DNA of 41,598 nt from Gammaproteobacteria bacterium. GTDB lineage: Bacteria > Pseudomonadota > Gammaproteobacteria > Chromatiales > Chromatiaceae. Shown in pieces: positions 6,680 through 16,637 of this stretch. The notes beneath the pieces are model-generated. The model was not told the origin of the DNA and ran no database searches. It was given only the letters and a program-made list of their open reading frames with translations. The position numbers and the translations under genes were made by a program. Position 1 is the first letter of the stretch; every line of letters starts with the position of its first letter. The stretch covers positions 1-41,598 of the forward strand of contig JASBTJ010000046.1 of the NCBI GenBank assembly GCA_030148485.1, read 5' to 3'.

Positions 6680-8167
6680 ATGGCGGTATCCAGACGACGG
6701 TTCCTGGAACGGATGATGTACGGCTTGGGCGCTTTGATGCTGCCTTTTCCCGGTAGGGCAGCGGCAGCCTTTCCGGCCTTTTCCTCTCCCTTTGCGGTAC
6801 CGCCGGTGGATGAAGGTACGCGCAGCGGCGACACGCTGCGTTTCGATCTGACCGCCCGGCGCGGCAGTCGTACCTTCCTGCCTCCGCATGCGACGTCCAC
6901 CCTGGGCGTGAACGGCGACTACCTGGGGCCGGTGTTGCGGGCTCGCAAGGGCGATACGGTGGAAATCCGGGTGAACAATCGCCTGGGTGAGCCCACGACA
7001 CTGCACTGGCATGGCTTCATCCTGCCGGCGTCCATGGACGGCGGTCCCCATCAACAGATCGCCGATGGCGGTGACTGGACCGCACGCTTCGACATCGTCC
7101 AGGACGCCGCCACCCTCTGGTACCACTCCCATCAGTACCACCGCACCGGGCCCCAGGTCTATCAGGGCTTGGCGGGTGTGTTCATCGTCGACGACGACGC
7201 CAGCGACCGGCTCGGACTTCCGTCCACCTACGGCGTCGATGATTTCCCCGTGGTGATCCAGGATCGTGAGTTCGATTCCGCCGGCCGCCTGGTCTATGTC
7301 AACAGCATGCCAGAGCGCATGCACGGCAAGCATGGCGACACCGTGCTGGTGAACGGTGTGGTTCGACCGCGTCTGGAGGTGTCCCGAGGCCTGATTCGTC
7401 TACGGCTGCTCAATGGTTCCAACGCACGCACCTATCGGCTGGCTTGGCACGACCAGCGTCGGTTCAGTGTGATCGCCGGAGATGGCGGCTTCCTGCCGGC
7501 GCCGGTTTCGGTGTCGGAGCTGACTCTGGCCCCAGGCGAGCGAGCCGAGATCGTGGTGGACGTGTCAGACCGATCACCGATCCTGCTCAAGGGCCTGACG
7601 GGCGCGGTCAGGATGTCCGGCATGATGGGCATGATGATGAGTCGTATGGGATTCGACCGGGAGATGGACATCCTGGTGGTGGACCCCGCCCAGGCGGTCG
7701 CGGGTGACCAGCGGCTCCCCGACCGGCTGCCGACCCGGGTCGAGGCACTGCGACCGGATCTGGCAGTGGCGGAGCGCAGCTTCACCCTGGACATGCGTAT
7801 GGGCATGATGGGCGGCGGTACCGGGGGCGGCAACTTCACCATCAACGGCCGCTCCATGGACATGTCCCGCGTGGATTTCCGGGCTAGACCGAACAGCCAC
7901 GAGATCTGGCGGGTGGTCAACGATTCGCCCATGCCGCACCCGTTCCACGTGCACAACACCCAGTTCAGGGTGTTGGCGCGTAACGGCAAGCGTCCAGGCG
8001 GTCACGAACGGGGCTTGAAGGATACCGTGCTGGTCAATGGGCAGGAGACGGTCAGCCTGTTGGTCCCCATGGGACCCTATGCGGATCCGGACACGCCCTA
8101 TATGTACCACTGCCACAATCTGGAACATGAAGACCAGGGCATGATGGGACAGTTCGTGGTGGCCTGA
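6680..8167 (+). CDS. CueO-like multicopper oxidase, Tat-exported
   Basis: The ATG at 6680 follows GGAGGAG and gives 495 residues; an upstream TTG in frame lacks such support. A twin-arginine signal (SRRRFLERM) followed by a hydrophobic run indicates export as a folded, metal-loaded protein. All four copper-binding blocks are present: HWHG (109-111), HSH (149-151), HPFHVH (420-425) and [12 protein letters not shown] (477-488), giving the type 1 site and the trinuclear cluster. Two Met-rich stretches (around 315-328 and 373-382) resemble the Cu(I)-binding inserts of CueO/CopA oxidases. Such enzymes oxidise Cu(I) to the less toxic Cu(II) in the periplasm. It lies divergent from the MerR operon, about 140 bases from its promoter; whether the same regulator controls it is not visible. 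Confidence 0.9.
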   Translation: MAVSRRRFLERMMYGLGALMLPFPGRAAAAFPAFSSPFAVPPVDEGTRSGDTLRFDLTARRGSRTFLPPHATSTLGVNGDYLGPVLRARKGDTVEIRVNNRLGEPTTLHWHGFILPASMDGGPHQQIADGGDWTARFDIVQDAATLWYHSHQYHRTGPQVYQGLAGVFIVDDDASDRLGLPSTYGVDDFPVVIQDREFDSAGRLVYVNSMPERMHGKHGDTVLVNGVVRPRLEVSRGLIRLRLLNGSNARTYRLAWHDQRRFSVIAGDGGFLPAPVSVSELTLAPGERAEIVVDVSDRSPILLKGLTGAVRMSGMMGMMMSRMGFDREMDILVVDPAQAVAGDQRLPDRLPTRVEALRPDLAVAERSFTLDMRMGMMGGGTGGGNFTINGRSMDMSRVDFRARPNSHEIWRVVNDSPMPHPFHVHNTQFRVLARNGKRPGGHERGLKDTVLVNGQETVSLLVPMGPYADPDTPYMYHCHNLEHEDQGMMGQFVVA

Positions 8168-8174
8168 CCCGAGC

Positions 8175-8204
8175 CGGCCGGGCGCGCTGCGGCGTGCCCG
8201 GCCG
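8175..8204. terminator. Hairpin between convergent oxidase and metE genes
   Basis: A nine-base stem CGGCCGGGC/GCCCGGCCG with a 12-base loop lies between two converging genes. There is no T-run on either side, so it may act as an insulator or a weak two-way terminator. Confidence 0.4.
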
Positions 8205-8239
8205 ATAGCCGACGACGCGACCGCGGTAACCGCCGTCGC

Positions 8240-10549
8240 TCAGCGGACAGCGGCCTCGGGTCGGGTATCGACCTGTGTCGCCCGCAATTGCCGCGCCGCC
8301 GCCACCATGCGCGCCAGCGCGGCCTCCACCTCGGGCCAGCCGCGGGTTTTCAGCCCGCAGTCCGGGTTGACCCACAGTCGTGTCGCCGGGATGCGTTTGG
8401 CCGCCTTCTCCATCAGGTCGACCATCTGCTCGACGCTGGGGACATTGGGCGAGTGGATGTCGTATACGCCGGGGCCGATGTCGTTCGGGTAGTGGAAGTC
8501 CTCGAACGCGTCCAGCAGTTCCATGTCGGAACGGGATGTCTCAATGGTAATGACGTCCGCGTCCATGTCCGCCACCGCCTGGATGATGTCGTTGAATTCC
8601 GAATAGCACATGTGGGTGTGGATCTGGGTCCGGTCCGCCACGCCGGCGGCACTCAGCCGGAAGCTGTCCACCGACCAGCGCAGATAGGTGTTCCAGTCGG
8701 CGCGTCGTAGCGGTAGGCCTTCGCGCAACGCCGCCTCGTCGATTTGAATGATATGGATGCCGGCCCGTTCCAGGTCCTGGACCTCGTCGCGGATCGCCAG
8801 AGCGATCTGGCGACAGGTGTCGGCGCGTGGCTGGTCGTCCCGCACGAACGACCAGTTGAGGATTGTCACCGGACCGGTGAGCATGCCCTTCATCGGCTTG
8901 TCGGTGAGCGACTGTGCGTACCTGATCCAGTCGATGGTCATGGGTGCGGGGCGGCTGACGTCGCCATAGATGATCGGCGGCTTGACGCAGCGTGAACCGT
9001 AGGACTGGACCCAACCGTTGCGGGTGAAGGCGAAGCCGGCCAATTGTTCACCGAAATACTCGACCATGTCGTTGCGTTCCGCCTCGCCATGCACCAGCAC
9101 GTCCAACCCGAGTGCTTCCTGTTTGGCGACCGACAGGGCGATGGCCTGCCGCATCGTGGACCGATAGGCGCTGGCGTCGATGCGCCCCGCCTTGTGATCG
9201 CGGCGGCAGGCGCGGATATCCTGTGTCTGGGGAAATGAACCGATGGTGGTGGTCGGAAATAGCGGCAGCTTCAGCCAGGCCTGCTGCAGGGCGATGCGCT
9301 CGGCGAAGGGGTGCTGGCGTTCCAGCATCGCCGGTGTGACCGCGGCCAAACGCGCGCGTACGGCCGGGTCGTGTACCAGCTGGGAGTCGGCGCGCGCTGC
9401 ACAGGCCCGGTCGGAGGCGTTCAGCCGTTCTTGCACCGTCGTCTCGCCGTCGCGCACGCCTCGGCCGAGGGTCACGATTTCATCGAGCTTCTGGCGTGCG
9501 AAGGCCAACCAGCCCCGCAGTTCGTCGGGCAAGCCGTCTTCGCCGTCCAAGTCCACCGGCACATGCAGCAACGAGCATGACGGGGCCACCCACAGGCGAT
9601 CCCCCAGCTTGCCCTGCCATGCCTGCAGTCGTGCCAGGCGGGCGCTCAGGTCGGTGCGCCAGATATTGCGGCCGTCGACGATGCCAATGGACAGCACGCG
9701 GTAATTTGGTAGCCAGTCGATCAGGCTGTCGATCTCGTCGCCACCGCGCACCGCGTCCACATGCAGGCCGGCAACCGGGAGTCGGCAGGCCAACGTGAGA
9801 TTATCCTTCAACGGGCCGAAGTAATTGGCGACTAGTAATTTTGCTGGCGTGCCTTGGAGTCGGTTATAGGCCGCCTCGAACGCCCCTTGCCAGGCGGGCG
9901 GCAGATCCAGTGCCAGTACCGGTTCGTCCAGTTGCACCCACTCGACGCCCAGGGCTACGAGCTTGGCCAGGATCTCCTGGTACAGCGGCAGCAGCCTATC
10001 CAGCAGGTCCAAGCGATGCTGGTCGGTGGTTTTGCATTTGCCCAGCCAAAGATAAGTCAGCGGACCCAGCAGCACGGGTTTGACCGAGTGGCCCAGATGC
10101 TGAGCCTCGGCGACCTCGCGGAACAGCTTGTCGGAGGACAGCGCAAAGCGTTGGTCGGCCTCGAACTCCGGGACCAGATAGTGGTAATTGGTGTCGAACC
10201 ACTTGGTCATCTCGCAGGCCGGTGCCGGCGCGCCGCTGGGTGCCCGCCCGCGGGCCATGCGGAAATAGGTGTCCAGGTCGACGTCGCCGCCTTGCCAGCC
10301 GAAGCGGGCCGGCACCACCCCCAGCATGGCGGACAGGTCCAGTACCTGATCGTAGAAGCTGAAGTCGCCCACCGGGATCAACTCCACCCCGGCGTCCGCC
10401 TGGAGCTGCCAGTGGCGCTGGCGCAATGTCTGGCCGACTGTTTCGAGGGTGGCGCGATCGCTGTCGCCACGCCAGTAGGCCTCCAACGCGAACTTCAGTT
10501 CGCGTTTATGGCCGATACGGGGAAAGCCGAGGTTGTGGATTCGGGTCAT
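8240..10549 (-). CDS. metE: Cobalamin-independent methionine synthase MetE
   Basis: The 769-residue product matches the usual size of MetE, which transfers a methyl group from 5-methyltetrahydropteroyltriglutamate to homocysteine in the cytoplasm. The start [13 protein letters not shown] at 10549 is the canonical MetE N-terminus; an upstream in-frame ATG adds 20 residues that do not fit the family. The C-terminal half holds the linker [12 protein letters not shown] and the zinc-binding HMCYSEF block, then [12 protein letters not shown] with the second Cys ligand. It is divergent from metR, 103 bases apart, with a promoter and MetR box between them. No cobalamin or SAM riboswitch is visible in that short gap, so control is probably through MetR. 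Confidence 0.97.
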   Translation of the reverse strand: MTRIHNLGFPRIGHKRELKFALEAYWRGDSDRATLETVGQTLRQRHWQLQADAGVELIPVGDFSFYDQVLDLSAMLGVVPARFGWQGGDVDLDTYFRMARGRAPSGAPAPACEMTKWFDTNYHYLVPEFEADQRFALSSDKLFREVAEAQHLGHSVKPVLLGPLTYLWLGKCKTTDQHRLDLLDRLLPLYQEILAKLVALGVEWVQLDEPVLALDLPPAWQGAFEAAYNRLQGTPAKLLVANYFGPLKDNLTLACRLPVAGLHVDAVRGGDEIDSLIDWLPNYRVLSIGIVDGRNIWRTDLSARLARLQAWQGKLGDRLWVAPSCSLLHVPVDLDGEDGLPDELRGWLAFARQKLDEIVTLGRGVRDGETTVQERLNASDRACAARADSQLVHDPAVRARLAAVTPAMLERQHPFAERIALQQAWLKLPLFPTTTIGSFPQTQDIRACRRDHKAGRIDASAYRSTMRQAIALSVAKQEALGLDVLVHGEAERNDMVEYFGEQLAGFAFTRNGWVQSYGSRCVKPPIIYGDVSRPAPMTIDWIRYAQSLTDKPMKGMLTGPVTILNWSFVRDDQPRADTCRQIALAIRDEVQDLERAGIHIIQIDEAALREGLPLRRADWNTYLRWSVDSFRLSAAGVADRTQIHTHMCYSEFNDIIQAVADMDADVITIETSRSDMELLDAFEDFHYPNDIGPGVYDIHSPNVPSVEQMVDLMEKAAKRIPATRLWVNPDCGLKTRGWPEVEAALARMVAAARQLRATQVDTRPEAAVR

Positions 10550-10585
10550 GGCGCCGCCTGCTGAGGGTGAATATGAATGGCGGGC

Positions 10586-10614
10586 AGTATGGGTTCGACA
10601 TAGAATCACATCAA
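10586..10614 (-). promoter_or_regulatory. Predicted metE promoter
   Basis: On the minus strand, TTGATG (10614-10609) and CATACT (10591-10586) are separated by exactly 17 bases. The MetR box at 10638-10650 would be centred about 65 bases upstream of the start of transcription, a normal position for a LysR-type activator. Confidence 0.55.
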
Positions 10615-10637
10615 TTTCATGTAATAAATCTTTTTAT

Positions 10638-10650
10638 TGAATAATTTTCA
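10638..10650. promoter_or_regulatory. MetR box TGAA-N5-TTCA
   Basis: TGAATAATTTTCA matches the known MetR recognition pattern TGAA-N5-TTCA exactly. It lies two bases before the metR start codon and upstream of the metE promoter, so one site could activate metE and repress metR. Confidence 0.75.
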
Positions 10651-10652
10651 TC

Positions 10653-11549
10653 ATGTTCATCGAGACGCGACACCTACGCAGCCTGCAGGCCATCCACGCT
10701 GCCGGCAGCTTGGCCAAGGCCGCCGAGGGCCTGCATCTGACCCAGTCGGCGCTATCCCATCAGATCAAGGCATTGGAGCGTTATTTCGATATTGCGTTGT
10801 TTTTGCGCAATACCAAGCCGCTGACCCTGACGCCCAGCGGCCATATGCTGGTGCACTTGGCGCAGCAGGTGCTGCCACAGATCGAAACCGCCGAGGCCGA
10901 CCTGAAGCGGGTCGCCAGCGGCGAGGCCGGCCGGCTGCACATCGCCATCGAGTGCCATGCCTGTTACGAATGGCTGATGCCGGTGCTGACCGACTTCCGG
11001 CGGCGCTGGCCGGAGGTCGAGGTGGATATCCGCCTGGGACTGAGTTTTGAGCCGATCCCGGCATTGCAGCGAGGCGAGGTGGATCTGGTCGTCAGTTCCG
11101 ACCCGCTCAAGCTGCCGGATGTGGCGTTTGCGCCCTTGTTCGACTACGAGGCGCGCCTGGTGATGGCGGCTGGACATCCGCTGGCGGCACGCCAGCACAT
11201 CCTGCCTAGACACTTGGCCGACCAGACCTTGATCACCTATCCGGTGCAGCGTAGCCGGCTGGATGTGTTCACCCGCTTCCTGCAACCGGCTGGCGTCGAG
11301 CCGGCCCAGTGGCGACAAGCCGAGTTGACCGATGTGCTGTTGCTATTGGTGGCCAGCAATCGCGGTATCGCCGTGCTGCCCGATTGGGTGCTCACCGACA
11401 GCCATCAGGCGACCGGGTTGTCTACCCGGCCACTGACCCGTCGCGGTATGCACGGCACCCTGTACGCGGCGACTCGCCGTGCCGAGCAGGGCTGCGCCTA
11501 CCTGCAGGATGTGATCGCCCTGGCGCAGAGCGGACCTGGCATGCGCTGA
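10653..11549 (+). CDS. metR: LysR-type regulator MetR
   Basis: The 298-residue protein has the LysR helix-turn-helix at the N-terminus (AAGSLAKAAEGLHLTQSALSHQIKALE) and a co-factor-binding domain from about 90 onward. The sequence start MFIETRHLRSLQAI is typical of MetR, the homocysteine-responsive activator of methionine genes. Its divergent place next to metE with a perfect MetR box between them supports the name. The gene starts only three bases after the box, so its messenger has a very short leader and no clear ribosome binding site apart from the box itself. Confidence 0.93.
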   Translation: MFIETRHLRSLQAIHAAGSLAKAAEGLHLTQSALSHQIKALERYFDIALFLRNTKPLTLTPSGHMLVHLAQQVLPQIETAEADLKRVASGEAGRLHIAIECHACYEWLMPVLTDFRRRWPEVEVDIRLGLSFEPIPALQRGEVDLVVSSDPLKLPDVAFAPLFDYEARLVMAAGHPLAARQHILPRHLADQTLITYPVQRSRLDVFTRFLQPAGVEPAQWRQAELTDVLLLLVASNRGIAVLPDWVLTDSHQATGLSTRPLTRRGMHGTLYAATRRAEQGCAYLQDVIALAQSGPGMR

Positions 11550-11568
11550 CCTGAAGCGAATGCGCCGC

Positions 11569-11731
11569 TTAGGGAAGCGCTGAATAAGTCCATCCTGGAC
11601 TTCTCAGCGCACGCGGCGCTGCAAACGGGGTTTGCCGCTTGCTGCAAAATCAGTCACTTGCAGTGACCGATTTTGGCGGCACCTCCCTGTGCCGCGGAAC
11701 CTCTGAATTTTTCAGAGCGTCCTTAGGGCGT
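11569..11731. repeat. Serial-hairpin, MITE-like intergenic element
   Basis: About 160 bases consist almost entirely of back-to-back hairpins: GCGCTGA-AT-AAGTCCA / TGGACTT-C-TCAGCGC (11577-11610), GCAAAC/GTTTGC (11621-11635), AAAATC-A-GTCACT / AGTGAC-C-GATTTT (11646-11674), GCGGCAC/GTGCCGC (11676-11695) and CTCTGAA/TTCAGAG (11701-11717). The two ends are themselves imperfect inverted repeats (TTAGGGAAGCGCTGAA against the complement of the right end, 12 of 16 matching), as in a miniature transposable element. It fills the whole gap between metR and the marR stop. It has no coding capacity. It may also act as a terminator for the two converging genes. Confidence 0.65.
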
Positions 11732-11733
11732 GC

Positions 11734-12231
11734 TCAACTTTCCTGACCGGCAACCAGTTTGCCGAGCAGGTAGGTGAGCTGAGCCTGTTCGGTGACGTCC
11801 AGCGCGGAAAGCCATTGACCTTCGTGCGTGACTACCGCGGGCAGCACCTTTTCCACTTGGGTTTTGCCGCGTCGTGTCAGGCGGACCAGGCGACTGCGCC
11901 CGTCGGCGGGGTTGGCCGGGCGATCGATCCAGCCTGCCGCCTCCAGGCGGTAGAGGATCTTGGTGAGCCCACCGGAACTGAGCAGCAGCGACCGGCACAG
12001 CTCGGTCGGTGTGAGTTGCCGCGGGCAGGGGCAGATACGTAGGGCGACCAGTACATCCAGATCGGCGGGGCGCATGCTGTGGTCGGCGAGTACCTGTTCC
12101 AGGTTCGTCAGCAACAGGTCGCGGGCGCGGTACAGCAGAACCGCCGAAGGCTGTATGCGATCGGCCATCTCCGGCCAGTTGGCGGCTAGGCGTTGCAGCA
12201 GTTCCAGGACCGGCTTTTGCTGTTTGGACAT
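11734..12231 (-). CDS. MarR-family transcriptional regulator
   Basis: The 165-residue protein has a winged helix-turn-helix with the MarR signature (SSGGLTKILYRLEAAGWIDR, then NPADGRSRLVRLT, the wing with its DxRS motif). MarR dimers usually repress a neighbouring gene and let go when they bind a small aromatic or when a cysteine is oxidised. Cysteines at about 67, 69 and 79 near the DNA-binding domain (RICPCPRQ and LCRSLL) are possible redox switches; that is inference. It is divergent from an RND efflux pair, and the gap contains a near-perfect 20-base palindrome, so it probably represses both itself and the pump. Confidence 0.88.
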   Translation of the reverse strand: MSKQQKPVLELLQRLAANWPEMADRIQPSAVLLYRARDLLLTNLEQVLADHSMRPADLDVLVALRICPCPRQLTPTELCRSLLLSSGGLTKILYRLEAAGWIDRPANPADGRSRLVRLTRRGKTQVEKVLPAVVTHEGQWLSALDVTEQAQLTYLLGKLVAGQES

Positions 12232-12260
12232 TGTCGTGACGTAGCGCTCATTCTGCCGTT

Positions 12261-12280
12261 GTATCTTGCGGGCAAGATAC
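12261..12280. promoter_or_regulatory. Palindromic operator, probable MarR site
   Basis: GTATCTTGCGGGCAAGATAC has nine-base arms (GTATCTTGC and GCAAGATAC) around a two-base centre. The size and symmetry fit a MarR dimer. It lies 30 bases from the marR start and 67 bases before the efflux membrane-fusion gene. Confidence 0.75.
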
Positions 12281-12346
12281 TAGCCTGTTAGCGTCTCCTG
12301 CTCCACCGACCGCGCTGCAGATCGCTGCGTCCCCCGGAGTAGTCCC

Positions 12347-13438
12347 ATGTTCAAACGCTTGTTGATGGTCGTGTTGTTGCTGGTGCTGCTGTTCGGCGGC
12401 GTGTTCTGGTTCAAGAAGCAGCAATTCGAGCAAATGGCCGCGATGTTCGGTCCGCCGCCGCCGGCCGTGGTCACCAGTGCGGTGGTTGCAGCGCAAAACT
12501 GGCGGCCCCGTTTGGAGGCTGTCGGCACCGTGGTGGCGGTACAAGGGGTCCAGGTGGCCAACGAGGTGCCGGGATTGGTGCGCGAGATCCTGTTCGAGTC
12601 CGGTCAAGCGGTCAAACAGGGCGCTGTGCTGGTGCGCCTGGACGATGCGGTGGATCAGGCTCAACTACGTGGGTTGCAGGCGGCTCTGGGCTTGGCCCGG
12701 GTGAAGTTCCAACGTGCCGCCAAGCTGGTCAAGGAGCGCTCTGTTTCCCAGTCCGACTACGACGCGGCGCGGGCTGAGCTGACCAATGCCCAGGCCCAGG
12801 TGGCGTCACAGCAGGCGTTGATCGAAAAGAAAGTGGTGCGTGCGCCGTTCGACGGGGTGCTGGGGCTGCGGGCGATCAGCCTGGGGCAATATCTGCCTAC
12901 TGGCACCGCCATCGCGCCGTTGGAACAGTTGGACCCGGTATTCGTGGACTTCAGTCTGCCGGAGCGCCAACTGGGTAGCATCGGAGTGGGGCAGCGGGTG
13001 CGGGTCACCAGCGACAGCCGGCCGCAGCAAGCGCTGGACGGCGAGGTGATTGCTGTCGACCCCTCGGTGGATCGGAGTAGCCGCATGTTGCGCCTACGCG
13101 CGCGACTGGCCAACGCGGAACGGCAGCTGCGGCCCGGTATGTTCACCCGCGTCGCGTTGGATTTGGGGCGTGAGACGCGGGTGCTGACGTTGCCACGTAT
13201 CGCCATTACCTACGCGCCCTATGGGGACGCGGTGTTCGCCATTGTCGATCAGGACGGGCAAACCATCGTCAAGCAGCGACAGGTGCAGACCGGGGAGGTA
13301 TTGGGCGACGCCGTGGTGATCGAAAAAGGTCTGAGCGCCGGTGACAAGGTGGTGCTGACCGGGCAGGTCAAACTGCGTAACGGCATGCCGGTCACCATCG
13401 ACAACAGCGTGGTTCCGGGCGAGCGCGAAACGCCATGA
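12347..13438 (+). CDS. RND efflux membrane-fusion protein (periplasmic adaptor)
   Basis: The 363-residue protein has an N-terminal membrane anchor (about 4-22) without a lipobox Cys, a lipoyl-like domain split around an alpha hairpin (VPGLVREILFESGQAVKQG before it and VVRAPFDGVLGLR after it), a beta-barrel (PVFVDFSLPERQL) and a membrane-proximal domain. This is the AcrA/MexA layout; it bridges the inner-membrane pump and an outer-membrane channel. The start follows GGAG. It overlaps the transporter gene by four bases (ATGA), so the two are made together. The substrates cannot be read from sequence. Confidence 0.93.
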   Translation: MFKRLLMVVLLLVLLFGGVFWFKKQQFEQMAAMFGPPPPAVVTSAVVAAQNWRPRLEAVGTVVAVQGVQVANEVPGLVREILFESGQAVKQGAVLVRLDDAVDQAQLRGLQAALGLARVKFQRAAKLVKERSVSQSDYDAARAELTNAQAQVASQQALIEKKVVRAPFDGVLGLRAISLGQYLPTGTAIAPLEQLDPVFVDFSLPERQLGSIGVGQRVRVTSDSRPQQALDGEVIAVDPSVDRSSRMLRLRARLANAERQLRPGMFTRVALDLGRETRVLTLPRIAITYAPYGDAVFAIVDQDGQTIVKQRQVQTGEVLGDAVVIEKGLSAGDKVVLTGQVKLRNGMPVTIDNSVVPGERETP

Positions 13439-16400
13439 ATTTCACCGACATCTTCATCCGCCGGCCTGTACTGGCCAGCGTCATCAGCTTGCTGATCCTG
13501 GTCATCGGGCTGCGCGCCGTGTTGTCGCTGGAGGTACGCCAGTATCCCAAGACTGATGACACCGTGGTGACGGTGACCACCAGTTATCCCGGCGCCAGCA
13601 GCCAACTGATCCAAGGCTTTGTTACCACGCCCTTGCAGCAGGCCATTGCCGAGGCAGACGGCATCGACTACCTGTCGGCAACCAGCGTGCAGGGACGGTC
13701 GGTCATTGAGGCGCACATGCGTCTGGGCTACGACCCCAAGGCGGCGGTCGCGGAGATCCAGGCCAAGGTCGCCAGCAAGCGTAACGAGTTGCCGGCCGAG
13801 GCGGAAGATCCGGTGATCGACGCCCAGACCGGCGATGCGACGGCGCTGATGTACATGGCCTTCTACAGCAAGGACATGTCCCTGGCGCAGATCACCGACT
13901 ATCTGGCCCGCGTCGTGCAGCCGCAGTTGCAGGCCCTGCCAGGGGTCGCCAAGGCGCAGCTGATCGGCAACAAGACCTTTGCCATGCGCGTCTGGCTGGA
14001 CCCCGCGCGCATGGCCGCACTGGGGGTGTCCGCTCCTGACGTGGACGCCGCGCTGCGGCGGAACAATTTCCTGGCGGCGCCGGGCAAGTTGCGGGGCGAA
14101 TACGTCACCGTCGAGTTGGGCGTCGACACCGACGTTGGCAATGTCGAGGACTTTCGCAATCTGGTGATCCGCAACAATGCGGATGTCCTGGTGCGGCTGT
14201 CGGACATTGCCCGCGTGGAGTTGGGTGAAGAGGATTACGAAACCACCACCATGTACAAAGGCATCCCGGCGATCTTCGTCGGTGTGGAACCGGCGCCGGG
14301 GCAGAACCCGTTGGACGTCGCCAAGCGCGTACATGGGCTGTTGCCGTCACTGAAGGCCCAGTTCCCCGAGGGATTGGAAGCCGGGATCCCCTATGACGCC
14401 AGCGCCTTCATTCAGGATTCCATCGACGAGGTATTCAAGACCCTGGCCGAGGCCGTGCTGATCGTGCTGGTGGTGATCTACCTCAGCCTGGGGACCTTGC
14501 GCGCCGCGCTGGTGCCCGCACTGGCGGTGCCGTTGTCGTTGATCGGCGCGGCCTTCCTGATGCTGGCGATGGGCTTTTCCATCAACCTGCTTACCCTGCT
14601 GGCGATGGTGCTGGCGATCGGCCTGGTGGTCGATGACGCCATCGTCGTGGTGGAGAACGTGCACCGCCATATCGAAGAGGGCAAGTCGCGTTTGGACGCC
14701 GCCTTGCAGGGCGCGCGTGAGCTGGCGGTGCCGATCATCGCCATGACCACCACGCTGGTCGCCGTCTATGCGCCCATCGGCTTTATGGGGGGGCTGGTCG
14801 GCAGTCTGTTCACGGAGTTCGCCTTCTCGCTGGCGGCTGCGGTGCTGATCTCCGGCGTGGTCGCATTGACCCTGTCGCCCATGTTGAGTGCGCGGGTGCT
14901 GAAACCGAGCGGCCAACAGGGCCGTTTCGAACAGTGGGTGGAACACCGTTTCACGGCGTTGGCCAATGGTTACCAACGGGCCTTGCATGCCAGCCTGGCC
15001 ACCCCCGCGGTGACCCTGGTGTTTGGTGTCGTGATCCTGTTGAGCATCTACCCGTTGTTCGTCACCAGCCAGTCCGAGTTGGCGCCCACCGAGGATCAAT
15101 CGATCCTGTTTTTCCAGGCGGTCGCCCCGCAGACGGCGACGGCGGAGTACAACAGCCTGTACGCCCGGCAGGTACTGGATATCTTCGAATCCGTCCCCGA
15201 GTACCACGAGAGTTTCGTGCTGGTGGGTTTTGGCGGAGACCCGACGGTGACCTTCGGTGGCTTCAAGATGGAACAACCGAGTCAGCGGCAACGTTCGCAG
15301 ATGCAGGTGTTGCCTGAGTTGCAGGGCAAGCTGCAGCAAGTGGCGGGCTTTCAATTGGCGATGTTTCCACGCCCCAGCTTGCCAGGCGGCGGGCGGGGGT
15401 TACCGATGCAATTCGTGCTGGTGTCGGATGCCGACTACGGCACCTTGGACGGTCTGGCCAATCAGTTGATCGGCAAGGCCATGCAGTCCGGCAAGTTCAT
15501 GTTCCTGCGTAAGGGAGTGGAGATCACGCGGCCCCGCCTGCAGATGCTCATCGACCGGGACCGCGCCGGTGCGCTCGGGGTATCGATGCAGGACATCGGT
15601 CAGGCGCTGGCGACCCTGGTGGGGGACGGCTACGTGAATCGCTTCAGCCTATCCGGGCGCAGTTACAAGGTGATACCGCAGGCCGAGCAGGCGGCACGCT
15701 TCAGCGCCGAGCGACTGGGCGACTACCATGTGCGTTCGGCGTCCGGGGAGTTGGTGCCGCTGTCCAATCTGGTGCGCTTCAGTCAGCAGGTTGAGCCGAC
15801 CAAGCGTACCCAGTTCCAGCAGCTGAACAGCCTGAGCGTGGAGGGCATCATGATGCCTGGTACCAGCCTGGGCGATGCATTGAATTATCTGCAGACCGAG
15901 GCCGCGGCCATCATGCCGCCGAACGTCCGTTGGGACTATGCCGGACAGGCGCGGCAGTTCGTGCAGTCCGGCGGCGCCTTGGTGGCGACCTTCTTCCTGT
16001 CGCTGCTGGTGATCTATCTGGTGCTGGCCGCCCAGTTCGAGAGCTGGCGTGATCCGGTGATCATTCTGGTGTCGGTGCCGATGTCCATCGCCGGTGCCTT
16101 GATTTTCGTGTCGCTGGGTTTCGCCAGTATCAACATCTACACCCAGGTAGGGTTGATCACGTTGATCGGACTGATCGCCAAGAATGGCATCCTGATCGTG
16201 GAATTCGCCAACCAGTTGCGGGCACGTGAGGGCCTGGATATGCGCCAGGCCGTGGAGCAGGCGGCCAAGGTGCGCTTGCGGCCGATCCTGATGACCACGG
16301 TGTCCATGATGGTGGCCATGGTGCCGCTGTTGATCGCCAGTGGCCCGGGGGCGGTGAGCCGTTTCGATATCGGGCTGGTGATTGCCACCGGTCTGGGTAT

Positions 16401-16491
16401 CGGGACCTTGTTTACCTTGTTCGTGGTCCCGGCCGTGTATCTGGTGGTTGCTCGCCGTGAGCGGCCTGAGTTGGCGGTGGCGACCGGCTAG
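13435..16491 (+). CDS. RND (HAE1-type) multidrug efflux transporter
   Basis: The 1018-residue protein has the full RND layout: two sets of six membrane helices with two large periplasmic loops. It begins FTDIFIRRPVLASV, typical of this family, and has the proton-relay aspartates in VVDDAIVVVENVH (helix 4) and the conserved lysine in GLIAKNGILIVEFAN (helix 10). It exports drugs or toxic organics using the proton gradient, with the adaptor upstream. No outer-membrane TolC-like gene follows; the pump must borrow one encoded elsewhere. It resembles the MexF/MexK-like group, but a subfamily cannot be set by eye. Confidence 0.95.
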   Translation: MNFTDIFIRRPVLASVISLLILVIGLRAVLSLEVRQYPKTDDTVVTVTTSYPGASSQLIQGFVTTPLQQAIAEADGIDYLSATSVQGRSVIEAHMRLGYDPKAAVAEIQAKVASKRNELPAEAEDPVIDAQTGDATALMYMAFYSKDMSLAQITDYLARVVQPQLQALPGVAKAQLIGNKTFAMRVWLDPARMAALGVSAPDVDAALRRNNFLAAPGKLRGEYVTVELGVDTDVGNVEDFRNLVIRNNADVLVRLSDIARVELGEEDYETTTMYKGIPAIFVGVEPAPGQNPLDVAKRVHGLLPSLKAQFPEGLEAGIPYDASAFIQDSIDEVFKTLAEAVLIVLVVIYLSLGTLRAALVPALAVPLSLIGAAFLMLAMGFSINLLTLLAMVLAIGLVVDDAIVVVENVHRHIEEGKSRLDAALQGARELAVPIIAMTTTLVAVYAPIGFMGGLVGSLFTEFAFSLAAAVLISGVVALTLSPMLSARVLKPSGQQGRFEQWVEHRFTALANGYQRALHASLATPAVTLVFGVVILLSIYPLFVTSQSELAPTEDQSILFFQAVAPQTATAEYNSLYARQVLDIFESVPEYHESFVLVGFGGDPTVTFGGFKMEQPSQRQRSQMQVLPELQGKLQQVAGFQLAMFPRPSLPGGGRGLPMQFVLVSDADYGTLDGLANQLIGKAMQSGKFMFLRKGVEITRPRLQMLIDRDRAGALGVSMQDIGQALATLVGDGYVNRFSLSGRSYKVIPQAEQAARFSAERLGDYHVRSASGELVPLSNLVRFSQQVEPTKRTQFQQLNSLSVEGIMMPGTSLGDALNYLQTEAAAIMPPNVRWDYAGQARQFVQSGGALVATFFLSLLVIYLVLAAQFESWRDPVIILVSVPMSIAGALIFVSLGFASINIYTQVGLITLIGLIAKNGILIVEFANQLRAREGLDMRQAVEQAAKVRLRPILMTTVSMMVAMVPLLIASGPGAVSRFDIGLVIATGLGIGTLFTLFVVPAVYLVVARRERPELAVATG

Positions 16492-16637
16492 CAAGCCTTT
16501 GTGGCGTCTGTGGTGCCGGATGCTGCTCGCTTCAGGTGGCGAGTCTGCGCAATAGCCGGCAAGTAACTGTGCTGTGCGCCGTGAATCGCCGGACGCGGGT
16601 TGCCCGCCTGTTCCGCCCGGACCTGCTCGGCGGGTTC

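Noticed and set aside
10550-10652. A cobalamin or SAM riboswitch before metE
   Set aside because: The gap is only 103 bases and has no matching fold; the MetR box and promoter explain it.
11569-11731. Simple rho-independent terminator explanation for the hairpin element
   Set aside because: A terminator needs one or two stems and a T-run; five consecutive stems with inverted-repeat ends are not explained by that, although the last stem could still end transcription.
14347-15354. Minus-strand frame within the RND transporter gene
   Set aside because: Antisense shadow rich in Gln, His and Arg; the plus frame is a complete RND protein.
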